Assembly (NCBI GenBank): GCA_900155495.1
Contig: FTLJ01000595.1
Coordinates: forward strand, 1 to 32,702
Origin: Porogramme epimiltina
Lineage: Eukaryota; Basidiomycota; Agaricomycetes; Polyporales; Polyporaceae
Length of the DNA: 32,702 nucleotides
Direction: 5' to 3'
The notes below the pieces were generated by a model that was not told the DNA's origin, did not search any database, and worked only from the letters and a program-made list of their open reading frames with translations. The number at the start of each line of letters is the position of its first letter. Position 1 is the stretch's first letter. A program made the position numbers and the translations under genes. Shown here in pieces: positions 23,331-32,702 of this stretch.

Positions 23331-25293
23331 TCACCGCCTTGGCATCCCACGGCCCCGTCCGCGTAGCGCTCTTTGAGCCGTTCCTGGAGGTGCTCGTGGG
23401 CCAGCATTTTGCTTTTAATAAGAAGCGTCAGACTGCCGTCGGCACCATGAAATGCGAGCACTCTTACTGCTTCACTCTGTGGTGCCCGTACGGTCTCGTC
23501 AACGCTCAGGATTAGACATGCGGCCTCAGTTGCACTGCTGATCGCGTTGACCTTGACCAAACTCGGCTCCCATACGAAGGCATCGAGGTTGTTGCGGATC
23601 CCCTCTGCGCCGTCGACGTCGACGCCGAACCACTTCTCCCCGTTCGCGTGCTTCATGCGCAGCTTGTTGAGGATATCTGTCGAGTCCAGGCCGGCATTAT
23701 CGCAGATTTGTCGGGGAATGACCTCGAGCGCCTTCGCGAACGCGATCATAACGAGTTGCAGCTTGCCAGGAATAGACAGCGCGTGTTTCCGAATGCGTGA
23801 CGAGAGATCGAGCTTTCCATCAGGAACGAGACTATGTTAGTTGGGGTAAACATAGTACGGCCACAGAATCGTACCTCGATCGCTCCGCCTCCAGCTACAA
23901 TGTGCCCGTTCTTAACGGCGCGCTTCACTACCATGATGGCGTCGTGCAAACTCCGCTCCACCTCTTCGATGAACTGCTCTGCACCACCACGAAGAACGAG
24001 TGTGCACGTTTTCGCCTTCGGGCACCCGGTGAAGAGGTTGTAGCGCTCCCCACCGATCTGCTTCTCCTCGAACTGTTCGCACGTCCCAAGGTGCTCACGC
24101 TTGATATCGGAACACGTCGACTGGACAGATCCGCCAACTGCCTGGACTACCCTCTGCAGGTCGTCTGCAGGCACGCGACCGGCGCAGAAGATGTCACGGT
24201 CGGCGAACCATTGAGTAGCAAGATCGCCAATGGGAAGCTTGCTCAGAACGACCTTTGCGCCGGTCTTCTCGATCGCCTCGAGCTTTCTATAGATAATTTC
24301 CCACTCGGCGTCGACGATCGCCTGGTAGTCCGACACTTGCTCGACCCGGACCTCGGCGTTGTCCTTCTCTGCCTTCAGCTCGAGCTCGACGTTCAATGAC
24401 AGAATGAGAGGGTTGCGGAATGACTTGGGCTGCTGCTCCGCGCCGGCGTACGTGAAGGTCTTCTTGAACGCTACACCTTGGACGAGAAGGGAGTCCTGCA
24501 TACCACCACCGGGGATCTTCTTTACGCCGATGAGGTTCTCGTTCAAGTCTTCCTGGTCAAGGCATTGTACAGCATCGACGACCATTTTCGAGAAGAAGGG
24601 TTTTTCCGAGTGAATGAGCTTGGATGACATGGATGTGGACGCGCACTTGAGGAGGAGAGAGCGGAATTCCCTGAACGAAACCTAAACACTGGGACGCAGG
24701 AATGGTACAGTATTCATGAGACATACTCAGGATTCGACTTGTCGACCGTAATCTGGACAGACTTGATGTGTTCCATAGCCTAAGTCCAAAGCAAGTCGGC
24801 ATTGAGTGACTGATGGGATAAAATGGCGCGTACCAGCTCTACCGCTTTCCTAAAACCTTTCATGATGATATGTGGACTGACTCCCTCTTCGATGTAGCCT
24901 CGGACCTCTTTCAGAAGTTGCGCAGCAAGTAGAACGACACTCGTAGTTCCGTCGCCGACCTCGGCATCCTGGGCGCGAGCGATGTCGACCAATGTACGCG
25001 CGGCCGGGTGCACGATGTCGAGAAGCTTGAGAATGGTTGCACCATCGTTCGTGATCTGGGCTTCACCGCGTTCATTGACAATCAGCTTGTCCATTCCACG
25101 GGGACCAAGGGTGCTGGCCAGAGTTTCCGCGATCGCAAGGCACGCGGAGATGTTGGAGAGCAGCTGAGGCTTTCCTTGGGAAGTATCCGTGCCCTCCTTG
25201 AGGAGGACGACGGTGGGTTGCTGCCGGCTATGATGAGCACAGGAACATAAGTCAGACGCATTTGTTACGAACCATAGGAAGACCCCTCTGCAT
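23331..25293 (-). CDS. CCT7: T-complex protein 1 subunit eta (CCT7)
   Basis: Eta subunit of the cytosolic group II chaperonin TRiC/CCT, which folds actin, tubulin and WD-repeat proteins using ATP. Six exons (25293-25273, 25220-24834, 24779-24727, 24670-23875, 23812-23468, 23411-23331) give 560 residues, the family length. ATP-site motifs are LGPRGMDK (45-52), NDGAT (65-69), GDGTT (96-100) and GGGAIE (414-419). [18 protein letters not shown] and [19 protein letters not shown] are eta-specific landmarks. The Gly/Arg tail ends GRGRGMPRR. Two acceptors needed care: exon 4 begins at 24670 (restoring [11 protein letters not shown]) and exon 5 at 23812 (restoring [12 protein letters not shown]); nearer AGs break the frame. 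Exon 1 (MQRGLPM) is the least certain part. It shares a 258-bp divergent promoter with RAD5. Confidence 0.95.
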
Positions 25294-25551
25294 TTTGAGA
25301 GCACGATACGAAGGAGGGAGGATGGAGGAGATGGCTTGAGCGGCAGGCTCTCCTCGAGGTCTCGATTGAATTCTCGACATCTGTTATCCGTGGGAGCCAC
25401 CTGCCTATCAGAGGACACGAGTTATTTGGCAATGTTGACGCGTCGGGACCGCGTCGGTGGCTGCAATTAACGCGCCTCCCGACTCGACGCGTCGTCCAGG
25501 TTGCCCCTTTATTCCTGACACGCTCCACGATACATATCTTCTCTCTTGCCT
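25294..25551. promoter_or_regulatory. Bidirectional CCT7/RAD5 promoter with two ACGCGT boxes
   Basis: This 258-bp region separates two divergent ATGs. ACGCGT occurs at 25438-25443 (within GACGCGTC) and at 25487-25492 (within CGACGCGTCG), about 114 and 65 bp upstream of the RAD5 ATG. Related GCGTCGG and AACGCGCC lie between them. ACGCGT is the MCB core bound by the MBF complex at G1/S genes in yeasts. There is no clear TATA box. Confidence 0.6.
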
Positions 25552-28500
25552 ATGGAACCCAATCAAGAACACTCCCTATTCTTTGCTGGATCGGATGATG
25601 AAGATATGGGCGACGTGACACGTTCCCCAAAGCCCAAAGACACCGACCTTGGCGAAGGGTCATCTTCTGGGAGCGCGACGAGGCCTCGGTCTCCGGCGCA
25701 ACAGCCACTTTTCTTTGAAGACAGTGACAGTGACGCGGAGATGAGCTACCGACTCAAACAGCCCGCCCTTGTAATGGATACCGATGGCGATGACGAGCTC
25801 GTGTTGGATATGGATATCCCGGAAGTCGTCGAAATTCCTCGTGCGTCCAGTGTATCCAGTGTATCTTCGGGGATGGAGAGTTCCCACAACTCCCCACCTC
25901 CGCCACGACCTAGTATCGAAGAGCCTGCCCCCAAGCGCAGGAGACTGTCGCTCCCGGAGCCGCCCCCCGACCAAACCTTCGACTCGATGTATCTAGGGTA
26001 CTTTCTCGTTGACAACGCATGGAGCACCGTAAAGGGTACAGGCTATATCAAGGCTGGCGAAGAAATTCTCATCCAGCGGGATGATGTGAGCAAACCCCCA
26101 CCTCCCCCTCCGAAGAAGGCAACCAAGGACAAAAGGAATGGCGGCAAGAAGCAGCTCACTATTGCCAATATGCTCAAGCCTGCTCCGACCAAAACTACTA
26201 AGAAGAAGCAGGATTCTGTTGTTCGAATTACGAACAGTAGAGGTTTTGGTAAGTTTCAACGTCGTATCTATCGAACGCCTATTCCAACTTTCGCCACAGA
26301 GTTTGGTCGTCTACCACAGGATGTAGCCTCTTGGGTCTCACGTTTGTTAGACCTAGGCAAGTACAGTTATATATTAAACTCTTGACTCGCATCTCATAAG
26401 TCTATAGACATTGTGGACTTCCGAAACTGTACTGTGGTCGAGTGCCCAGCGAAGCTTACGACGGGCGCCGATTTAATTCTTTCTCTGTCCGTCTATATCA
26501 AGCCATCAGCGTTTCGACTTCCCAAAGTTGCGTCAGATGATAGATCCAAAGTCATGTTCAACGAAGGGCAGGAGACAGAGGCCGAACAAGTATTGAGGGA
26601 GCGCAAACGCTCGCTCGTAAGCCTCTTCAAGCGAATCAATCTCAAACCTCAAGGGAGAAACGCCAAATCTAGTGGCAAATTAAGTCAGCAGGAGCTCGAG
26701 CTATTGTCACAGGTGCCAAAGCCCACACAAGTCAAGTTGACAAGCAATGACGACGATGACGACGGTGAAGGGGACATTTCGGAGGAACAAATTGACTTGA
26801 TCTATAAGAAGTGCGCATGTCGCTTATGGATTGGACACGTTCTATGCTAACTCTGCCTTCCAAAGAGCCCAAGAGGGTGATCGTCAGCTTGCTGAAATGG
26901 AACCAGCCGAGTCATTTACGCTGAAATTGCGTGGATACCAGAAACAAGCTCTCATGTGCGTGTCTGCTTCATCCTTGATGAGTTCAGTTTTCACATCCCA
27001 CGACAACTTAGGTGGATGCACTCGATCGAGACTGGTGCCGCCTCTGCTCGTGAGGCGAAATCCATGCATCCATTGTGGAAAGAGTGAGTCTTCGCAGGGC
27101 GGTTCTCTTCTGAAATGATACCAACATCCCCCCAGATATATTTTCCCATTCGATCCCCACAATGAAATGATCGACCTCACTGCTGATGAGCATTCATTCT
27201 ACTTCAATGAATACTCAGGAGAACTAAGCCTTGAGTTCCCGAAGGCCGAGAGGAAGTGTAAAGGGGGTATTTTGGCGTGAGTTTCAAATCGTCCTGCGTA
27301 TTCTTGGATACTTACTCATGCCACCCATAGGGACGGTAATGTCCTCTTATGTGAGATTGTATGCAACATGCTAACATCACGTATAACTTGGTCTTCTAGA
27401 GAGTGAGTCGAGTATTGTGCGCGCAGCCCGCAGGAAGCTGACATTCCAATTTAGTGGGCATGGGCAAGACCATCATGTTATCCTCCTTGATCCAAACGGC
27501 CCGTGAACCGGAAGCTCCCATGGACACGGAGGTTAATGGCACAAGTAAGGCGAAGCAGCTGAAGCTTAACAACAATTTCCGAGTGGTATCAAAAACCCCT
27601 GCCCAGCCACGAAAGGGTCCGTCAGCGACCCTCATCGTTGCACCGACGTCCCTCCTTGCCCAATGGGCCGAGGAACTCGAAAGGTCAAGCGAGCCTGATA
27701 CATTCAACGTCCTTGTGTGGCATGGCCAGAACAGGCTCGACCTAGATACGGCCGTGGACAATGACAACGTTATCAACGTCATAATTACATCGTATGGCAC
27801 GCTGGTGTCGGAACATGCGAAACACGAGAAGCAGTCTTCCTCCGTATTTGAGAGTACGCGTCCGTGGTCTCCTTGTCCTCACATAAGCTGATGTTTGCAC
27901 ATAGTTGAATGGCTCCGTAAGCATACAAACACCCAGTATATCAAGCTTCGTCTGAGCCTTTGACACAGGTGTGGTGTTGGATGAGGCTCACCACTGCAAA
28001 TCCCGCACCAGCAAGGCTGCTAAGGCTGTCAGTGCCCTCCGCGCGAGGAGAAGGTGGGCGGTGACTGGTACCCCTATCGTCAACCGCCTAGAAGACCTAT
28101 ATTCGCTCCTGTATGCCTTATGTTGTCGTTCTGGTGTTTTTCATTGACCCATCATCACAGAAAATTCCTCGACTTCGCCCCATGGTCAAACTACACGTTC
28201 TTCCGCTCGTTAGTGTCGAGACCACCATACGGTATTCTCCGAAAACTAACGTGGATACAGGTTTATTACCCTTCCATTCTTAGCGAGGGACCGGAAAGCA
28301 GTGGAGGTCGTCCAAGTCATCTTGGAAAGTATTCTTCTGCGTCGCGAAAAGGACATGCTCGATTCAGATGGCAAGAGAATTGTTCAATTGCCACCGAAAG
28401 AGGTGCGCCTTGCGTTCCGTATATCTACCACAGTGCCCCTAAAATCCCCACAGATTAAGGTCGAAACGTTGGAGTTTTCCCCTCTTGAACGCAAGATCTA

Positions 28501-30129
28501 TGACTCGCTGTACTCCGACGCGAAGAAGAATTTCGAGAATCTCAATGAGAAGGGTCTCGTGAGCCGCAACTATACACACATCCTTGCGATGCTAATGCGG
28601 TTCGTGGTACTCATTTCTCCATCTGTGGCATGTCTGAATGACTCGGACTGCGATGCAGCCTTCGTCGGGCGGTGCTACATCCAAATCTGGTATTGTCATC
28701 AAACGAGCGTGGCTCGTCACGGGCACCAAGCGGAAGCGGCGCCATTGATGTCGAAGAGCTCATCGAGCAGTTCGGCAAGGGTGAGAATACGGTCGGAGAC
28801 AGCAAAGTCTACGCAGAGGGTGTCCTTGCCAACTTGGGGCAGGAGGAAGATGCAGAATGCCCAATATGCTTCGACGTCATGGAAACCCCCGCCATTCTGC
28901 CCGCATGTATGCACCAATGGTATGTCTCGGCACGGCGCACCTACTGCCGGAACACGTGAGCTAAATGATTGGTTTGGCTCAGCTGCAAGGATTGCATTGT
29001 TGCTTTCATCGAGAACTGTCGAGAGAAGGGCGAGGACGGTAAGTGCCCGACATGTTCGAAAGGACCTGTGAAGGTATGTGTATGACTTACTTTGACACAT
29101 AAGATGCTAACGAGGCTCTCACCCGCAGGAGACCGATCTTCTGGAGATCGTCCGCTCGAAGCAAACTAATGGCGACGAGACCGAAGGTGGTACACAAGCA
29201 GCCTCGTCAACTGTAACGCTGCGCCGGAATGACTTCCGCTCGTCCACCAAACTGGAAGCTCTGCTGCAGCACCTCCGTGCGTCCCGTCGATTTCCTATCT
29301 TGCTCCCCGCTCCCAATGCGCTTGTATTGATCACGCTCCGTCACAGGCCGTCTGCGGGACCAAGACCCCTGCTTCCGCGCAGTCGTCTTCTCCCAGTTCA
29401 CCACCTTCCTCGACCTCATCCAAGCCGTCCTCGAGCGCGAGGGCCTCCCCTGGTTCCGCTTCGACGGCTCCATGGACATCAAGAAGCGCAACGAGGCCGT
29501 CACGGGCTTCAAGGCGCCCTCGCGCGAGCCGAAGGTGCTCATCATCAGTCTCAAGGCCGGCGGTGTAGGGCTCAACGTAAGTCCCCTCAAGACCCCCCCC
29601 TCACCCCACCCCGACGCCCGCACCGCGCTCACCGTTTTCTCCGCCGGGCTCCGGCGCGCAGCTGACGAACGCGAACCACGTCTTCATGGTGAGCCGTCCA
29701 TGCCCGCGACTCCACACCTCCCCACTGCTCGCTGACGATCGGCGGCGTTTTCCGTAGATGGACTGCTGGTGGAACGCGGCGACGGAGAACCAGGGTGCGC
29801 AGCACCTTCGCCTTCCTTCCCTCGCGCCGCCGGCTCGGCTGTGCGCTGACTATTCTTGCGCCAGCCGTCGACCGCGTCCACAGAATTGGACAAGAGAAGG
29901 CTGTATACGTCACCCACTTCGTCGTATGTGTCTTACTGCGGCCGTCTGCTGTTGCATATAGAAGAACCTAATGTGTATGGGCGTGTACTAGGTTGCTGGG
30001 ACCATCGAAGGCCGCATCATCCAAATCCAGAAGAGGAAAACGGCGATCGTCAAGGAGGCCTTCAAGGGCAAGCGGGACGGTGACCCGGAGAGTATCGAGA
30101 ACCTGAAGATCATGTTCGGTGACGATTGA
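25552..30129 (+). CDS. RAD5: DNA repair protein RAD5 (HIRAN-SNF2-RING)
   Basis: Nuclear SNF2 translocase and E3 ubiquitin ligase that polyubiquitinates PCNA and reverses stalled forks in error-free damage tolerance. Exons: 25552-26248, 26300-26356, 26408-26810, 26866-26955, 27012-27083, 27136-27276, 27331-27335, 27400-27402, 27455-27853, 27905-27916, 27969-28110, 28161-28208, 28261-28402, 28454-28599, 28659-28919, 28983-29073, 29129-29276, 29347-29576, 29662-29688, 29758-29794, 29865-29923, 29992-30129. The sum is exactly 1116 codons (1115 residues). Acidic N-terminus; HIRAN domain about 145-285; Walker A DEMGMGKT (488-495); DEAH (631-634); RING from Cys853 (CPIC), CMHQCCKDC at 869-877 and CPTC; helicase C-half with [20 protein letters not shown] and VDRVHRIGQ. 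Exons 7 and 8 are 5 and 3 nt. Intron 2 is GC-AG (AG/GCAAGT). Splicing makes the RING HQW-like codon Cys873. Confidence 0.94.
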
Positions 30130-30327
30130 GGATCGTGTGCTATACACTTCATGACATCCTTTGTGGACGGTGCTCGATCTGCATTCATATAAGAGAACAC
30201 AATTCGGACTCACTGGTCATGAGATGAAAATAACAGCTGGCTAATGTTACCACATTTATAAATACCTTCCAAAGTTGTAGGGAAGTCCAAGCTGCGGTGG
30301 CGTGGTGCACGGTTGGCCAAGAAAGCC

Positions 30328-30332
30328 AAAAA
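30328..30332 (-). terminator. Pol III terminator of tRNA-Leu
   Basis: A TTTTT run on the minus strand begins 3 nt after the tRNA 3' end, as expected for RNA polymerase III. Confidence 0.75.
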
Positions 30333-30335
30333 GTG

Positions 30336-30415
30336 TGATGAGAGTGGGATTCGAACCCACGCCCTTTCGGACCAGATCCTTAGTCTGGCGCCTTAGACCG
30401 CTCGGCCATCTCACC
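30336..30415 (-). tRNA. tRNA-Leu (anticodon AAG)
   Basis: An 80-nt cloverleaf reads 5' GGTGAGA with 3' TCTCATC as the acceptor stem (one G-T pair) and A as discriminator. The anticodon stem CCAGA/TCTGG encloses loop CTAAGGA, giving AAG, which reads CTT (and CTC after A34 to I34 deamination). The 11-nt variable region suits a type II tRNA-Leu. A box TGGCCGAGCGG and B box GGTTCGAATCC are present. There is no intron and CCA is not encoded. It is convergent with RAD5, about 200 bp past its stop. Confidence 0.95.
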
Positions 30416-32398
30416 TTGGAAACAGAGGTCGTGATTAAGTACATGACTGCGCAGCAGACCCAGATTAGGAGCTAACCACGTTACTTAAAGCACCTGATCA
30501 TCACGTATTGCTGGTCACCTAGACAAAGTGGTTCGCAAAGTAGCCCAGAGTTACTGCGGCATACCGGCCCCCCCACACACAATCTATCCATAACTTTTTA
30601 CGCAGCTAATTTCGCCTTTTGTAATATGTATGCAGATCGCCTTGGGAAGCCGCTGAATTGACATGGCTGGGATAATGCTTTCAAGTTAGGCGGAGTCCCG
30701 AGTACATCTCCAGATTAGTGGTCGGTCAGTATCGCTTCTGTCACTGTCTGCACCCCGTTATAAACACCTTTTAGGTGGATAGGATGTGCTATCTGATAGC
30801 TATGCTTCAGCGACCGGTGAGTGTCTTGCAAAGTATGTATGCCAATCTTTGGTAGAGAACAAAGAAGGTGGAGAGATGGCGAGGCATCCTCAACTGTGAG
30901 ATCACTGGAAGTTATGGCCGTCTTGAGCAGTGTTAGAAGAAATGGGAGCAAGATGGATAATGTATATGCCTGCCTTGATGCCTCTCTGGCTTACTTTTAG
31001 GTGGAATTGTTTCTGATCGCAGATCGTGAACTTCCCGAAGGTGCAGCCAATATTGGAGCGGATGCTTTGGCCGTACCGTCTAACACTGATAATGGAGAAA
31101 GTGTCAGCACAGAAAACATCCACAATCACGATATTTGGTCGGGTGGGGTGCGGAAACGAGCCGTCCCCTTGTACCTTAGCCAAGGTGCTCTGTAAGCGTC
31201 AAGAATCGTAAGACAGACACGCCACCAACGGGGTAGCGAGTCAACGGCCCTACCTCCACATAACTTCACGGTCGACATGAGGGCGCCGGTCTCGGTGATG
31301 TCATCTTAGAAGAAGCATTCCACCGTGGCGAGAAGAGAAGAATGGACCGGATCGCTTGGTCCCGTGGACAAAAGCAGAGACCATGCCGGGACTGGACCCA
31401 TGATCATGGACAACCGTATTTCGCCGATATTGAGCGGAGGATGGATGGATGGGGGCCGCTGATGTGGACGGATGATAGTGGTGGTAAGCAACTAGGGTTG
31501 GGCTGGGGAAAGTTAGGTACCCGCTAGGAGTTTATATGTGACACTCCTCTAGCAGGCCAGCCACATGCTGGTGCAATTCGGACCATGGTCGTTCTGTTCG
31601 GCTGCCTGTCAGCCACTAGACGTCTCCGAACGGAGGCTGACTTACCTCGATCAAAGATTTCTACCAAGGGCACACCCGGTATACATGCTTTGCGGGGTAG
31701 CTTTCAGGGTCCCTTGCTGTGTTGGAGATATCAGTAGTCCGACCAACGCATCGTGGCCTCGGCGTGGCACGGTTGTGGGTCCAAGTGGAATGCGGTGGAC
31801 GCCCAGCCGGAGACCGGCCAAGCGCACTTAGGACTGCCCCGACGATCGCCTCGGTCCCCGGAGGGCCCTTGGCTCTCGGGGACGTCTGGCGCGCGAGTCG
31901 GACGGTGGCCGGTCAGGCGGGGCCCTCCGGCCACTAACTGCGCAGCCGACCGCCCCACGACCTGCTGTGTCTGGACGCTCGTATGCCCCATAAGAGCGTG
32001 GGGGCCTCGCCGGACACCTCCCCTGCCCACGCCCTCACCTCGTTCAAGTCAGCTCCCGTGCGCACACAGCCCTGGTGGGATCGACGAAACCGCATTGTGG
32101 GGTCCGACTCTACTCATCGTATAGAAGACAATCAGGTATCGTACATGAGCAGCCCCGCACCGTCGGCGAGAAACGTAACGTCCGTACGTGCGAGCGAGCG
32201 ATATGGCGGGGAGGGAGGGCAAGCTGGGAAAACCTAGTACATACAGAGGATATCGATGCATCACATCAAGAAAGCTAGCGGACAACAATACCGACGGAAC
32301 GTCCACGCTGATACCCGTAAGAGAGACGGAGAGGACATAGGAAAGGGTCGGAAAGCACGGACAGAGCGGGAGGGCGGGGGCGAAACGAGCGGGGAGGC
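30416..32398. other. 2-kb region without a recognisable gene
   Basis: Only short open frames without domains are visible. The longest (minus 30902-31183 and 30715-30951; plus 31753-32124) overlap other frames and match nothing I know. DNA is AT-richer up to about 31700, then strongly GC-rich to about 32050. The right end is probably 3' UTR of the gene entering from the right edge. Confidence 0.5.
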
Positions 32399-32702
32399 TT
32401 AGACGATGGCCTCGCCGATGGAGAAATGGACCTGGTCGCCCTCGGCGAGGGTGAGGCGGACAGGGAGACGGGGGTCGATGCGCACGGGGGCGCTGGAGCC
32501 GACAAAAAAGTCGCCGCGGGTGAAGTTGCGGGTGATCGCGGCGGTCTCCTCCTCGGTGAGGGGCCGCGGGCGTTTGGTCGGGCGGAAAGTCGAGGTGGAC
32601 GCGCCGGTCGGGTTGGTGGGGTTGGCGGAGAAGGTGTTGCTGTAGTCGTAGTAGTGGGGGTGCTGCTGGAGGCCCTGCATGGGGGGCGGCGGGGGGTAGG
32701 GC
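32399..32702 (-). CDS. C-terminus of an unknown protein (5' end beyond window)
   Basis: The frame is open from the right edge to a TAA at 32401-32399, giving 100 residues. The start of this segment is proline-rich (PYPPPPP), then Tyr/His/Asn-rich, then has a basic patch (RPTKRPRP). It ends in a better-ordered segment with alternating hydrophobics (RLPVRLTLAEGDQVHFSIGEAIV). Codon use is strongly GC3-biased, which supports real coding. I do not recognise the family; KRPRP could be a nuclear signal. Confidence 0.6.
   Translation of the reverse strand, partial: PYPPPPPMQGLQQHPHYYDYSNTFSANPTNPTGASTSTFRPTKRPRPLTEEETAAITRNFTRGDFFVGSSAPVRIDPRLPVRLTLAEGDQVHFSIGEAIV

Noticed and set aside
22889..23467. 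Extension of the CCT7 frame towards the permease
   Set aside because: The frame continues past the GTAAGA donor at 23467. Splicing to 23411 gives the Gly/Arg tail typical of the family, so the extension is intron and intergenic DNA.
30715..31183. Two overlapping minus-strand frames after the tRNA
   Set aside because: Considered as a transposon remnant, but no reverse transcriptase, integrase or transposase motif and no terminal repeats are visible.

Overview
The window reads as nuclear DNA of a filamentous basidiomycete, most likely an Agaricomycete close to the wood-decay Polyporales. Genes are GC-rich and split by many short introns (mostly 48-103 nt) with GT donors, CTNAC-type branch sites and AG acceptors. 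The gene complement is fungal: Elongator ELP5, CCT7, RAD5, a GH3 beta-xylosidase, a DAL5-type permease and a type-B carboxylesterase. All exon models were spliced by hand. They were accepted because reading phase, splice signals and family motifs agree, not because of transcript data.

Layout from left to right: a serine/proline-rich protein of unknown function that runs off the left edge (+, to 2895); ELP5 (-, 3205-4617); a secreted type-B carboxylesterase (-, 4810-7038); an alpha/beta-hydrolase (+, 7818-9213); a two-finger C2H2 transcription factor (-, 10499-11940); a 3.1-kb gene-free spacer; a paralogous C2H2 factor facing the other way (+, 15131-16696); a secreted GH3 beta-xylosidase (+, 17695-20323); an ACS-family MFS permease (-, 20609-22938); chaperonin subunit CCT7 (-, 23331-25293); a 258-bp shared promoter; the DNA-repair translocase/ubiquitin ligase RAD5 (+, 25552-30129); a tRNA-Leu(AAG) gene (-, 30336-30415); about 2 kb with no recognisable gene; and the C-terminus of an unknown protein (-, from 32399 off the right edge).

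The middle block (4.8-22.9 kb) contains an esterase, a hydrolase, two related regulators, a xylosidase and a permease. It lies between housekeeping genes (ELP5 on one side, CCT7/RAD5 on the other). This is compatible with a small biomass-utilisation locus, but co-regulation is inference.

The strongest unusual signals are: (i) consecutive 5-nt and 3-nt micro-exons that complete the Walker A motif of RAD5; (ii) a 7-nt micro-exon required in the permease; (iii) two GC-AG introns; (iv) the head-to-head C2H2 paralogues, which keep identical intron phases and several short motifs in otherwise diverged disordered regions; (v) two ACGCGT (MCB-type) boxes between CCT7 and RAD5. I saw no CRISPR array, rRNA or intact transposon.
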